A stretch of DNA of 64,000 nt from Sinimarinibacterium arenosum (GCF_005047655.1 NZ_SUKF01000004.1:186001-250000); one strand, 5' to 3'. Shown: positions 31,916 through 40,488, counted from the first letter of the stretch. Notes: a model not told the origin generated them from the sequence alone. Made by a program: numbers and translations.

Positions 31916-34513
31916 TCAGTGCGCGTACTTGCCCTTGACCACGGCCGGCAGGAAGTCGTTATCACGCATCGACTTGTCGAACTCCGGGGGATCGTCTTCG
32001 GCGCTGAGGCGATTGACGAAGTAACGCCCTTCCTTGAAATCGTAGGTCACAGTGGGCGCGGTGTTGGCGGCAGGAACATCGTACTGCGCGATCAGGTTGC
32101 CCTCCTGGAAGCGCCACAGCTGCCCTGAATGGTCTTCGTTTTCGACCAGAACGATGTTCCAGCTGTCCTCGTCGACATAGAACGTGCGCTTGCCGAAACT
32201 GTGCTTCTTGCCTCCGCGTTCGGTGGCTTCGATGATCCAGACCCGATGCCGTTCATAGCGCATCGCATCCGGATTCAGATGATGCGACTGAAGCAGATCG
32301 GCGTAGCGGAAACTGCCATCGATCAGACGATAGGCGTTGTACGGCAGATACATTTCGCGCTTGCCCACCAGCTTCCAGACGTAGCGGTCAAACGCTCCGT
32401 TGTACATATCGATCATGTCGATGAACATCAGCCCTTCGGAGCCCGGAAACGGCTGGTCGTAACCTACCGGCGGAATCCTGAACATGCGGGGAATCTTGGG
32501 CGGAATGACCCAGATGCCACGCGCCGAATCGAGGGAATTGGCGGTCTCGTGCACCAACGCGACGAAATCCACCTCGTTGCGCGTTTTGCCAAACCAGGTG
32601 AGGTAGTACAGCAGGATATTCTTCTTTGCCAGATCGACCGGATCGCTGAGGTTGGAATAGCGGAAGTACACCCGCTCGGTCTGCTTCAGATACTGAGGGT
32701 CGCGCCCCGCCCCGACCACCGCCTGGGTGGACTGCGCACTGTAGGTATCACCCCGGTAGCGCGTTCGGTGATTCCACATGACCTCAACGCCGGTCTGCGG
32801 CTTAGGAAACGGCACACCCAGCCGGGCGCCACTGAGAGCATCAGAGCCCAGCAACTTGCTGCGACCGATATTGGCCTGGCTGGCGTCGTAAATCGCCTGC
32901 GGATACGCCACGCTGCGCCGCGTCGGATACACCGGCATGCGAAAGCTCGGGTACTTGGCCAGCAGGGTTTGATGCCCTTGGCTGAGAAAGTCGCGATAGC
33001 GACTGACATTGGCCGCGGTGATTGTGAACAGCGGTTTGTCGGCCGCGTAGGGGTTCTTCAGTCGTTGACCCTTGACGAATCCACTCGGCCACTCAGCCTT
33101 GCGTATTCCGCCGGTCCACGCCGGAATGCTGCCGTCCGCATTGGCTCCGGCATCGGCACCAATCGGCGTCAGCCCTCCGACAGCCACTGTTGAAGCTCCA
33201 CCCCCGCGCTGCCCCACAGCCGGGGCGTCCACGTTGACGGCATCGCCGGACAAGCGCGCACTCAAGCGAATGTCGTCGTCGTCATGTTGCGGCCGCTGCG
33301 CCGCCGCCGCCAGGGCCTGCTCGCGCGCCTTGCCGCTGTCCAGATATTTGACCCACTCACCCGCCAGCTTGCGCGCCTGCGGCTGTTTCTGCGCCTCGCG
33401 AAACGCCTCCAGCGCACCGTCCACATCCGCCTGCTGATAGCGCGCCATGCCCAGCGCCATCAGCGTATTGGCATCGCGCGCACCGCGCTCGATCGCCGCT
33501 TCCAGTGCGCGCGCCGCTTCGGCGTATTCCTCGCGATCCATATGCAGTTGTGCACGTTGCTGGTACAGCAACGCGGATGGCGCCGCGCGGATGGCCTGAT
33601 CCAGGGCCGGTAACGCCAGCGCATCCTCGCGCGCGGCCAGCCACAGCGAACTCAGCAGTTTCCAGTTGTCCCCGTTGCGCGGAACCTGCCCCTGCTCCAT
33701 CTTGGCCTGCAACAGCGATCCGGCTTCAAACGGTGCGCCGAGCTGCGCAGTCAGTGTTACCAGCTGCAACCATTGCTCGGGCGTCGTCAAAAAGCCCATG
33801 CGCCCTGCCAGTTCCATCGCCGCGGCGGCGCGGGTCTTGTCGCCAAACTTCAGCTGCAGCGCCGCCAGACGCAACCAGTCCTCACGCTGACTGGGATCTT
33901 CCTGCAGCAACCGCTCCAACTGCGGCAAGGCTTCCCGCTCCTGCCCCGCTCCGATCAACGCGGCCGCAAGTGCGCGGCGCCAGCTCGGATCGACCTTGTC
34001 GGTCGCCGCTATCGCCCGCTGCAGCAACGGCACGGCGTCTTTGTAACGCTTGTTCTGCAGATAGGCTGAACCCAGCGCCACCAGAATTTCAGGCTTGGCT
34101 TTGCCAGCCCGAACCTGCGCTTCCAGCTGCGGCAACAGCTTCTGGAAATCGCCGCTGGCCAGATACAGCTCTGACAGCTGATCGCGCATCTGATCGGCGG
34201 CGATGCCGGAAACCGCCTTCTGCGCCAGCGCCTGCTCCAGATAGCGGGCGGCCTTGGCGTAATCCTTGCCCTGAGCCGCCTGCACCGCCAGATCCCGCAG
34301 GATCAAGGTCTTGGCATAGGGATCTGTCGTGCTCTTGAGCAGAGCTTCCGAGCTTTTCTGCTCGACCTGCGCCGGAACGTTCGGCAGCTCGCGCACCTCA
34401 CTGCGATACTGATCGGCGTACGTCGGCGCAGCGATGCCAAACGCCAGCAACGCCAGAGCGCGGCGGCGCCATGCACCCCATTCCTTCCGGGATTTTCGAG
34501 ACGGAGAGGTCAT
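31916..34513 (-). CDS. TPR protein fused to a DUF1329 domain (last gene of the TonB operon)
   Basis: An 865-residue exported protein. After a signal sequence (about residues 18-33) the first 390 residues are tetratricopeptide-type helical repeats, as in the TPR protein that usually closes TtpC-type TonB operons. A linker (about 395-440) leads to a complete DUF1329 domain: GANADGSIPAWTGG, LSQGHQTLLAKYPS, GVPFPKPQTGVEVMWNH, VGYDQPFPGSEG, KLVGKREMYLPYN and RTFYVDEDSWN. These blocks match, in the same order, the separate DUF1329 gene at 27973. Its ATG overlaps the tonB stop by 4 bases, so it is made with TonB. The fusion suggests that TonB energy may serve a lipid-binding or outer-membrane process; that is inference. 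Confidence 0.87.
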   Translation of the reverse strand: MTSPSRKSRKEWGAWRRRALALLAFGIAAPTYADQYRSEVRELPNVPAQVEQKSSEALLKSTTDPYAKTLILRDLAVQAAQGKDYAKAARYLEQALAQKAVSGIAADQMRDQLSELYLASGDFQKLLPQLEAQVRAGKAKPEILVALGSAYLQNKRYKDAVPLLQRAIAATDKVDPSWRRALAAALIGAGQEREALPQLERLLQEDPSQREDWLRLAALQLKFGDKTRAAAAMELAGRMGFLTTPEQWLQLVTLTAQLGAPFEAGSLLQAKMEQGQVPRNGDNWKLLSSLWLAAREDALALPALDQAIRAAPSALLYQQRAQLHMDREEYAEAARALEAAIERGARDANTLMALGMARYQQADVDGALEAFREAQKQPQARKLAGEWVKYLDSGKAREQALAAAAQRPQHDDDDIRLSARLSGDAVNVDAPAVGQRGGGASTVAVGGLTPIGADAGANADGSIPAWTGGIRKAEWPSGFVKGQRLKNPYAADKPLFTITAANVSRYRDFLSQGHQTLLAKYPSFRMPVYPTRRSVAYPQAIYDASQANIGRSKLLGSDALSGARLGVPFPKPQTGVEVMWNHRTRYRGDTYSAQSTQAVVGAGRDPQYLKQTERVYFRYSNLSDPVDLAKKNILLYYLTWFGKTRNEVDFVALVHETANSLDSARGIWVIPPKIPRMFRIPPVGYDQPFPGSEGLMFIDMIDMYNGAFDRYVWKLVGKREMYLPYNAYRLIDGSFRYADLLQSHHLNPDAMRYERHRVWIIEATERGGKKHSFGKRTFYVDEDSWNIVLVENEDHSGQLWRFQEGNLIAQYDVPAANTAPTVTYDFKEGRYFVNRLSAEDDPPEFDKSMRDNDFLPAVVKGKYAH

Positions 34514-35199
34514 TGCCAGTTGTATGCACAGTCGGCAGGATCCATCGGCACCCGCTGCTTGACCTCGCGCGCCTTGGGTCCTGACGCATAGATCCAGTTG
34601 GACACGCTTTCGATCGCCGCCGCTTCGAACACCCCACGCGGATCAGCGTCGATCAGACGCACATTGGTGACCTTTCCTTCGGGCAATACCGTGAACACGA
34701 CTTCGACCCAGCCGCGAATGCCTTTCTTGCAGGCCCACTCCGGCATCTGCGGCCGCGCTGTCGACAATGGCACCAGCGGCACCCCCTTGAATCCCTGACC
34801 GGTGCCATTGCCCCCGCTACCCTGACCGCTGCCGCGGCCGGCGAAACCGCCGAACGCGCCACTACTGCCGAGATTCAAGCCCGACGATCCGAGATTCGCT
34901 GGCACCGCAATCGGACCCGCGTTCAGCGGCGTCGTCACGGTCGGTATCTGCACTGTCGGCAAATCAGGTCGCGCCAGGGACGGCGGTGCCGCCGGCGGCG
35001 GCGGCGGCGCCGAATCCGGATTGGACAGATCCTGCTGCTGGTCCTGCTTCGGCGGATCCGGCTGCACCACTTCGATCTCGGGCAGCAGCCGTTGCAGATC
35101 ATCCGGCGCCTTGGGCGGCCTGATCAGCCAGTACATCAGCAGAAACAGCGCCAGTGCCACGACGACCGCCGCTGGAGGTGTGACCAGCCAGCGCGTCAT
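34510..35199 (-). CDS. tonB2: TonB-family energy transducer
   Basis: A 229-residue TonB-type protein: one N-terminal membrane helix (about residues 10-27), a proline-rich and then glycine-rich periplasmic spacer (PPPPPAAPP; GSGQGSGGNGTGQG), and a C-terminal TonB domain with RPQMPEWACKKGIRGWVEVVF and AAAIESVSNWIY. It should connect the ExbB/ExbD proton channel to outer-membrane receptors. Two cysteines (CKK and DCAYNWQ, near the end) could form a disulfide. It overlaps the ExbD-like gene (35196) and the TPR/DUF1329 gene by 4 bases each. No TonB-dependent receptor is in the window. The symbol follows the TonB2/TtpC class. Confidence 0.9.
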   Translation of the reverse strand: MTRWLVTPPAAVVVALALFLLMYWLIRPPKAPDDLQRLLPEIEVVQPDPPKQDQQQDLSNPDSAPPPPPAAPPSLARPDLPTVQIPTVTTPLNAGPIAVPANLGSSGLNLGSSGAFGGFAGRGSGQGSGGNGTGQGFKGVPLVPLSTARPQMPEWACKKGIRGWVEVVFTVLPEGKVTNVRLIDADPRGVFEAAAIESVSNWIYASGPKAREVKQRVPMDPADCAYNWQ

Positions 35200-35510
35200 G
35201 ACGCTGCGAGCACCTGAACGTCGGCGGCACCACTGCGTGTCAACGCATCCAGCACTGGAATCAGCACGGTGCTCGGCGCCCTGGCATCAACGCTGACAAA
35301 AATCTGCGGCTGCTGTCGCTGTCCACGCAGGTGTTCCGACATATAGCGTTCGAACTCGGACAACAACATGGTCCTGCCGTCCAGGGCCACGACACCTTCG
35401 GCAACGACTTGGACCTGCAGCGCCGGCGGCGGGCGAACGCGCCATTGCGTGTACGCAACCGCGCCCAGCAGCAGGACGGCGTATACCGGCAGGCGCCATT
35501 TCAACTTCAT
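35196..35510 (-). CDS. Small ExbD-like protein lacking the membrane aspartate
   Basis: A 104-residue protein with one N-terminal membrane helix (about residues 7-22) and a small periplasmic domain resembling that of ExbD/TolR: LDGRTMLLSEFERYM, then QIFVSVDARAPSTVLIPVLD, then ADVQVLAAS. The order strand-helix-strand-helix-strand and the SVDARAP stretch (compare IQADRDAR in the neighbouring ExbD) support homology. Unlike ExbD, its helix has no Asp and no DxTPMLD motif, so it cannot carry protons in the usual way. It sits between exbD and tonB with 4-base overlaps on both sides. An accessory partner of the ExbD dimer is the likeliest role. Confidence 0.72.
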   Translation of the reverse strand: MKLKWRLPVYAVLLLGAVAYTQWRVRPPPALQVQVVAEGVVALDGRTMLLSEFERYMSEHLRGQRQQPQIFVSVDARAPSTVLIPVLDALTRSGAADVQVLAAS

Positions 35511-35911
35511 GGCCGGGTCGCTGCGACCGAAACGTCGCGCACACCGGCCAGACGCGCCTGATCCATCGCCTCCACCATCAATCCGGCGCGCGCGTCACGG
35601 TCGGCCTGGATGATGACTGCGGCCTCCGGATTTTCGGATTTGAGCTTCTGGATCACGGCGCGCAGCGAGCGGATATCGACATGCTTCTTGTCGATCCAGA
35701 TTTCCCCGGTGGGCGAAATCGCAACCAGAATATTGGCCTGATCCTGCTTCACTGCGGTCTTGGCTGCCGGGCGATTGATCTTGATACCGGATTCACGTAC
35801 GAACGTGGTCGTGACGATGAAGAAGATCAGCATGATGAAAATGACGTCGAGCATCGGCGTCAAATCAATCCCGGTATCGTCGGGCAAGGCCCCGTGGCGG
35901 CGAATCTTCAT
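35507..35911 (-). CDS. exbD2: Biopolymer transport protein ExbD (TonB2 system)
   Basis: A 134-residue ExbD with one membrane helix and a periplasmic domain. The start at 35911 gives MKIRRHGALPDDTGIDLTPM, and the key proton-carrying Asp is present in DLTPMLDVIFIMLIFF. The periplasmic part contains SPTGEIWIDKKHV and IQADRDARAGLMVEAMDQAR as in typical ExbD. With ExbB it uses the proton gradient to power TonB. It lies 7 bases downstream of exbB and overlaps the ExbD-like gene by 4 bases. Confidence 0.93.
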   Translation of the reverse strand: MKIRRHGALPDDTGIDLTPMLDVIFIMLIFFIVTTTFVRESGIKINRPAAKTAVKQDQANILVAISPTGEIWIDKKHVDIRSLRAVIQKLKSENPEAAVIIQADRDARAGLMVEAMDQARLAGVRDVSVAATRP

Positions 35912-35918
35912 ACGCGAC

Positions 35919-36461
35919 TCATCCTGTATAGGCCAGCTCGTCGCCAAGCCGTTCCGTTTCAACTTTCACGCGCTTGCGGAAACGATTGATCGACAACAAA
36001 CCCGACAGCCCGATCACCATGCCAGCCATGGTTGGAATCGTCGCGCGGGAAACACCGGCCGCCATCGCACGCGCATCCGAAGTGCCCTTCAATGCCATCA
36101 CGTCAAAAACTTCGATCATCCCGGTCACGGTGCCGAGCAGACCGAACAACGGACACAGTGAGATCAGCACCTGAATCACCGGCAGCGTCACGTTCATCGA
36201 GGCATCAACTTGCGAGATCAGCGCTTCGCGAACCCGGCGCGCCGTCCATGAGCGACGCTCAACGCGCGCCATCCACTGCTGCTTTACCGCCTGCCGCCGC
36301 TGGGGCAATACCCTGCGAAAAAACCAGTACCGCTCCAGGATCAAGGTCCACAACAGCACAGCTGCGACAAAAATCCACCACAGTACGAACCCGCCGGCCG
36401 CCATGAATTCCTGAATCGACCGCAGCGGCGTCAATACGCCCTCGATCGCTGCTTCAAGCAC
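35919..36461 (-). CDS. exbB2: MotA/TolQ/ExbB proton channel protein ExbB (TonB2 system)
   Basis: A 180-residue ExbB using a GTG start at 36461, which overlaps the ttpC stop by 8 bases. Starting further upstream would run far into ttpC. It has three membrane segments: FVLWWIFVAAVLLWTLILE near the N terminus, and the later pair in ISLCPLFGLLGTVTGMIEVF and RATIPTMAGMVIGLSGLLS. GLLGTVTGM is the ExbB/TolQ signature. It forms the proton-conducting pentamer around the ExbD helices. The length is normal for the shorter ExbB of TtpC-type operons. Confidence 0.92.
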   Translation of the reverse strand: MLEAAIEGVLTPLRSIQEFMAAGGFVLWWIFVAAVLLWTLILERYWFFRRVLPQRRQAVKQQWMARVERRSWTARRVREALISQVDASMNVTLPVIQVLISLCPLFGLLGTVTGMIEVFDVMALKGTSDARAMAAGVSRATIPTMAGMVIGLSGLLSINRFRKRVKVETERLGDELAYTG

Positions 36462-37818
36462 GCGCAGCCTCCAGACGCTGCGCCAGCAGGCCCGCCGATT
36501 GCTCATCCAGGATCTGCACCAGACCCCGTGCACGGGTCGCCAACAAAGCGTTGATGAACAGCAGCGGGATCGCAGCAACCAGCCCCAGCACTGTCGTCAC
36601 CAGCGCCTGCGAAATGCCATCGGCCATCAGCTTCGGATCGCCTGTGCCAAAGATCGTGATGGTCTGAAACGTCACGATCATGCCGGTCACCGTACCGAGC
36701 AATCCAAGCAGCGGGGCCGCAGCGGCAAACAGCCGCAGGATCGACTGTGCCCGCTCCAGAGCCGGCATTTCCCTCAGCACCGCTTCTGACAGGCGCAGCT
36801 CAAGCAGCTCGGGATCGTCATCCTGCGCACTGTGGTCATCGCGGAATACGCCCAGCACGCGCCCCAGAGGATTGTCGTGACTCGGCGTGTTCACAGCGCT
36901 CAGCTGTGCGCGCATGCGCCTGCCAACCCGCTCCAGATACAACATCTGCCCCAAGGCCAATGCAACGCCACTGAGGCCTATGACAATGATGACGTAGCCA
37001 ACCACACCACCCTGGCGGATGCGCTCGAATAGATCCGGCTTTTCGCCCTCGATCGTCAGCAGACTGCCGCGCGAGGGATCGATCAATACCGGCGCGACCT
37101 TCTCATCGGCATCGGCGTCTACAAAATTGCGCGCAATGCGCTGCAGACTGCCACCCGGCTGTCGCGGCACCGCCGTCAACAGTGTCCCTTCAGATCCCGG
37201 CACGAGATAGCGCCCATCCGCAATTGCCGTGAATTCACCGACGCGAACAACATCGGCCTTCTTGCGCACGCCCTGCTCGTCGACGATCTCGGTTGAAAAC
37301 CGCGCAACCTTGCCGCCCTCGGTCATCTCCTCCTGCAGTCGGAACCACAACGTCTCCAGATCCGTCACGCTGGGCAGATCACTGCTGCTCGCCATCTCGT
37401 CCAGAAACGCCATGCGCTCGGGCACTTGGGCAGTGACCAATGAGTCTGCCGCAACGGCGCGGAAATCACCTGCAAGCTGGCGCACTGCAGCATTGACCTG
37501 CGTGTAGTCGCCCGCACGCTCCTGCAGCTGGGTGCGCAGCGCTGCGATCTCACGCTGGGTCACGTCATACCCGCGACGTGCCTGATCTGCCTGTGCCTTG
37601 GCAGTGGCAAGTTCGGCCTCTGCCTTGCTCTGTAGTGCCGCCTGCTCGGACTTGTTACGCAGGAATCGCTGTTCGCGCTCGCGGTTGAGTTTGGCCGCGT
37701 CTGCCTGGCCTTCACGCACCTGCTTGAGCAGTGCATCAAGTCCGCTCGCATCGGCTCCCACGCTCAGCGTCACACTCATCAGCGCAACGACCATCACCAG
37801 TCGAGTCATGATTTTCAC
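36454..37818 (-). CDS. ttpC: TtpC-type MotA/TolQ/ExbB protein with long periplasmic N-terminal domain
   Basis: A 454-residue protein. It has a signal sequence, then a coiled-coil region rich in Glu, Gln, Lys and Ala (about residues 28-110), then a beta-rich periplasmic region, a membrane helix (GYVIIVIGLSGVALALGQML) and a C-terminal ExbB-like domain with PLLGLLGTVTGMIVTFQTI and ALVTTVLGLVAAIPLLF. This is the layout of TtpC, which in Vibrio TonB2 systems is needed together with ExbB2, ExbD2 and TonB2 for iron-siderophore uptake. It overlaps the upstream DUF3450 gene by 4 bases (ATGA) and exbB2 by 8 bases. The substrate cannot be told from sequence. Confidence 0.9.
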   Translation of the reverse strand: MKIMTRLVMVVALMSVTLSVGADASGLDALLKQVREGQADAAKLNREREQRFLRNKSEQAALQSKAEAELATAKAQADQARRGYDVTQREIAALRTQLQERAGDYTQVNAAVRQLAGDFRAVAADSLVTAQVPERMAFLDEMASSSDLPSVTDLETLWFRLQEEMTEGGKVARFSTEIVDEQGVRKKADVVRVGEFTAIADGRYLVPGSEGTLLTAVPRQPGGSLQRIARNFVDADADEKVAPVLIDPSRGSLLTIEGEKPDLFERIRQGGVVGYVIIVIGLSGVALALGQMLYLERVGRRMRAQLSAVNTPSHDNPLGRVLGVFRDDHSAQDDDPELLELRLSEAVLREMPALERAQSILRLFAAAAPLLGLLGTVTGMIVTFQTITIFGTGDPKLMADGISQALVTTVLGLVAAIPLLFINALLATRARGLVQILDEQSAGLLAQRLEAARA

Positions 37819-38588
37819 GGCTGGACTCCCTGGGCCAGCGGCATCGGCAACACCAGCAGGCTGGGTGCGGCAGTCTCGCGTGCAATGCGCAGGCCGTCAC
37901 GGATATCGGAGATATAGCGGCGCTCTGCCGGCACCCACCGCGCCTCTTCAGCGTCCCAGCGCAAGGCCTCGTCGGCATCCAGCGCCAGCGCGAACAGGGC
38001 ACTGCGCCCGACACGCAGCTGGTCCATCAAGCGGCCGTCAATTTCAACGCGCTCGGCACCGAGGCCACGGCCATAATCGACTTCAATCTGATATGCCTCG
38101 ATGATGCGGCGAAATTTTTCCGCAGTGCCGACCGAAGCATCAGCCATCACTCGACGCAGTTCAGCCACGCGCTCGCGCCGCTCGGTCTGCAGGAATGGCA
38201 GATCCAGGCCGACGAAGGTTTCCAGACTGCCGATCATGCGTAGCATCAGCGGCAACAGATCGCGCTCGACCCGTTCCATTTCAGTGATCTGGCGACTCAG
38301 CGACTCACGCTCCTGCTGTTGTGACTTCTGCAGCTCGTCGATCTGCTGAACATAAACGCGCAATTGCTGCGCCTGCCACAGGGCGGCGCGATAGCGCTCG
38401 AGCGACGATCGGGTCTGATCGTCGAGCTGGTCAATGCGCTGCTGGGATTCTGCCGCGGCCTTCTGAGTGCGCTGAGTCGTATCCAGCGCCTGCGACACCC
38501 TATTGTCCTGACCCCAGGCGGCCATGACGACGCATGACAGCATCCCGGCTACCCACAGAGAACGGCGACGCGCGCGATCAAGCCGCAT
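37815..38588 (-). CDS. DUF3450 family protein (TonB2 operon)
   Basis: A 257-residue exported protein of the DUF3450 family, which habitually precedes ttpC. It has a signal peptide (VAGMLSCVVMAAWGQ), then a long coiled coil of Gln/Glu/Leu-rich helices (DDQTRSSLERYRAALWQAQQ) and a C-terminal domain with ERDLLPLMLRMIGSLETFV and DLPFLQTERRERV, both typical of the family. It probably spans part of the periplasm as a structural partner of TtpC. The start at 38588 overlaps the end of the hydrolase gene by 11 bases; earlier Met codons lie further inside that gene. Confidence 0.86.
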   Translation of the reverse strand: MRLDRARRRSLWVAGMLSCVVMAAWGQDNRVSQALDTTQRTQKAAAESQQRIDQLDDQTRSSLERYRAALWQAQQLRVYVQQIDELQKSQQQERESLSRQITEMERVERDLLPLMLRMIGSLETFVGLDLPFLQTERRERVAELRRVMADASVGTAEKFRRIIEAYQIEVDYGRGLGAERVEIDGRLMDQLRVGRSALFALALDADEALRWDAEEARWVPAERRYISDIRDGLRIARETAAPSLLVLPMPLAQGVQP

Positions 38589-39372
38589 GGTGCTGGCGCG
38601 CAAATCGCTGCTCGATCGGCCGCAGCCAACCGCATATCGCATGCATCATCTCCTCCGTTTCTTCGTCGTCGATCACCCAATGCCCACGATCCGGATAGCT
38701 GCGTTGGGTCGACTGCGGATACCGAGCCGCGACTCTGCGCACGACAGACGCCGGGGTCAAGCGATCCTGTCCACAGTTGACCACATATACCGGGCAATGG
38801 ATATCGGCCGAACGCACGAGAGCGGCACGACCGAAATCAATCCACCAGAATGCTATTTCAAAAATTGCGCGCCCCGACTCATGCAGCAACCCTTCATACA
38901 GTCGGCGATGACGATCAGGCGCGAGCCCGTTGAATGCGGAGATCACCGCACGCTCGAAACTGGGCTTGTAAGGATTGCGCCAGAACCTGCCGGAAAACAT
39001 CCAGCGCGCGAACGCGACAAAATTTGACCACCGCAGCCCCATGATTCCCCACGATGGTGCCGGCGTCAGCAGCACCATTGCCAGCGGAGCTACCCGCATC
39101 GCGAGCTGCTGCGCCAGCAATCCGCCCATGGAGTGGCCAATCACAATCGGCGGACGCGTATCCGGGATCTGCGCGACGAATTGCTCCAAGGCATCCAGGT
39201 AGTCACGCAGACTCAGGCGAGCCACCTGCAGCGGCTGGTCCGGCACCGCGTCGTGCGCAGGCAGCGACGGGACATAACAATCGTATCCGCGTGACTCCAG
39301 GATTTCCCGGACACGATTCCAGCTGCCGGAGGAACACCACATGCCGTGAATCAACACCACCGGATAACCCAT
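38578..39372 (-). CDS. Alpha/beta hydrolase
   Basis: A 264-residue soluble hydrolase. Motifs are IHGMWCSSGSW (oxyanion loop), the nucleophile elbow GHSMGG with Ser81, NCGQDRLTP (Asp) and DRGHWVIDD (His), giving the full Ser-Asp-His triad. The start is set at ATG 39372, immediately ahead of the HG motif; an in-frame extension further upstream reads through the SDR gene in another frame. It follows the SDR gene by 8 bases and overlaps the DUF3450 gene, so the SDR, hydrolase and TonB operon may be one transcript. The substrate is unknown; a lipase/esterase-like role is only a guess. Confidence 0.85.
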   Translation of the reverse strand: MGYPVVLIHGMWCSSGSWNRVREILESRGYDCYVPSLPAHDAVPDQPLQVARLSLRDYLDALEQFVAQIPDTRPPIVIGHSMGGLLAQQLAMRVAPLAMVLLTPAPSWGIMGLRWSNFVAFARWMFSGRFWRNPYKPSFERAVISAFNGLAPDRHRRLYEGLLHESGRAIFEIAFWWIDFGRAALVRSADIHCPVYVVNCGQDRLTPASVVRRVAARYPQSTQRSYPDRGHWVIDDEETEEMMHAICGWLRPIEQRFARQHHAA

Positions 39373-39380
39373 GGACGGCC

Positions 39381-40169
39381 TCAGTAACCGGAAAGGGTCT
39401 TGACGGTGGCACGATTCAGCAATCCCGGAGACAGTGCATTTGCCAGGGACATCGCTCGAGTCTGTATCCCGGGATACCAGTGAACGCGACGCCATGCGGA
39501 CCAGTGCGCCGCACGCCAAACGGTTTGGGCAATGTCCTGTGCGCTCAGGCGAATGCCAAGCCGTCCAATACTGATCGGCTGCTCGATATCCGTCACCATG
39601 GCGGTCTTGACGAACAGCGGCATGATGTCCATGACGCGAATGCCAAAGCGGGACCACTCGATATCCAGCGCCTCGGTCAGGCCCCTGACCGCGAACTTGG
39701 TGGCCGAATAGCTGGCGTAATCCGGCGATCCGTAAATGGCTGAAGCGGATGCCATGCTGATCACACGACTGCCTGGCGTCGCTCGCAGGTGCGGCAACGC
39801 GGCCAAGCATCCGTTGATCACCCCTTTGAGATTGATATCGACAATCGCATGGTGACGGCGAACGTCGATGTCCTCGAAGTGACCAACAGACAAGATGCCG
39901 GCATTGTTGAACATGACATCGAGACGGCCACCGTCTGCCGACGCAAACTCGGCTACCGCTGCCTTGCACGCTTCCGCATCGACGACATCCAGGGTGCCAA
40001 TGGTGATATCCCCAGAGCATTCCGCCTTCAGGCTTTGGAGCCCGGCCAGATCAACGTCATAAGCGCCGACCCGCCATCCACGGGCGGCAAAGACGCGTGC
40101 GGTCTCGCGACCGATACCGGCAGCTGCGCCGGTAATGAATATGGAAGCTTTCGGCAAATGTTTTGACAT
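39381..40169 (-). CDS. Short-chain dehydrogenase/reductase
   Basis: A 262-residue classical SDR. The NAD(P)-binding motif TGAAAGIG is at residues 13-20, NNAG at 88-91 and the catalytic YSATK at Tyr154-Lys158, with the catalytic Ser near 140. It oxidises or reduces an alcohol/ketone; the substrate cannot be predicted. Asp38/Asp40 after strand 2 (YDVDLAG) suggests NAD(H) preference. It begins 148 bases after the tRNA-Asp terminator and is followed 8 bases later by the alpha/beta hydrolase gene. Confidence 0.9.
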   Translation of the reverse strand: MSKHLPKASIFITGAAAGIGRETARVFAARGWRVGAYDVDLAGLQSLKAECSGDITIGTLDVVDAEACKAAVAEFASADGGRLDVMFNNAGILSVGHFEDIDVRRHHAIVDINLKGVINGCLAALPHLRATPGSRVISMASASAIYGSPDYASYSATKFAVRGLTEALDIEWSRFGIRVMDIMPLFVKTAMVTDIEQPISIGRLGIRLSAQDIAQTVWRAAHWSAWRRVHWYPGIQTRAMSLANALSPGLLNRATVKTLSGY

Positions 40170-40316
40170 GACGTCTGCGATCGGTGAGATGGAAATTTCG
40201 CGCTAATCTAGCACGCGATCGCACGTCGCTTTGACGTATACACACAACGCAACACACGCATGAACATCGTCGTGCGAAGCGACAGACGCATGTCCTCAAA
40301 CTTAACAATCACGCAC

Positions 40317-40348
40317 AAAAAAAGGACGCCGTTTTAAGGCGTCCTTTT
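40317..40348 (-). terminator. Rho-independent terminator after tRNA-Asp
   Basis: Stem GGACGCC/GGCGTCC with a 7-base loop, flanked on the - strand by TTTTTTT. It ends the tRNA-Val/Asp transcript. Confidence 0.9.
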
Positions 40349-40357
40349 CCACTTTCG

Positions 40358-40434
40358 TGGCGGAGCGGACGGGACTCGAACCCGCGACCCCCGGCGTGAC
40401 AGGCCGGTATTCTAACCAACTGAACTACCGCTCC
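40358..40434 (-). tRNA. tRNA-Asp (anticodon GTC), copy 2
   Basis: A 77-base tRNA including the encoded CCA. The cloverleaf is complete: acceptor stem GGAGCGG/CCGCTCC, anticodon loop CTGTCAC, and T arm with GGTTCGAGTCC. It is identical to the copy at 40527-40603. Confidence 0.97.
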
Positions 40435-40488
40435 GTGAAACTGTGCATGGGCGTTGACCGACTCGGGCGCCCCTAAAAACTTTTCGAC

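Noticed and set aside
39373-40020. A 216-codon upstream extension of the alpha/beta hydrolase
   Set aside because: It overlaps the SDR gene in another frame and has no hydrolase features; the hydrolase fold begins properly at 39372.
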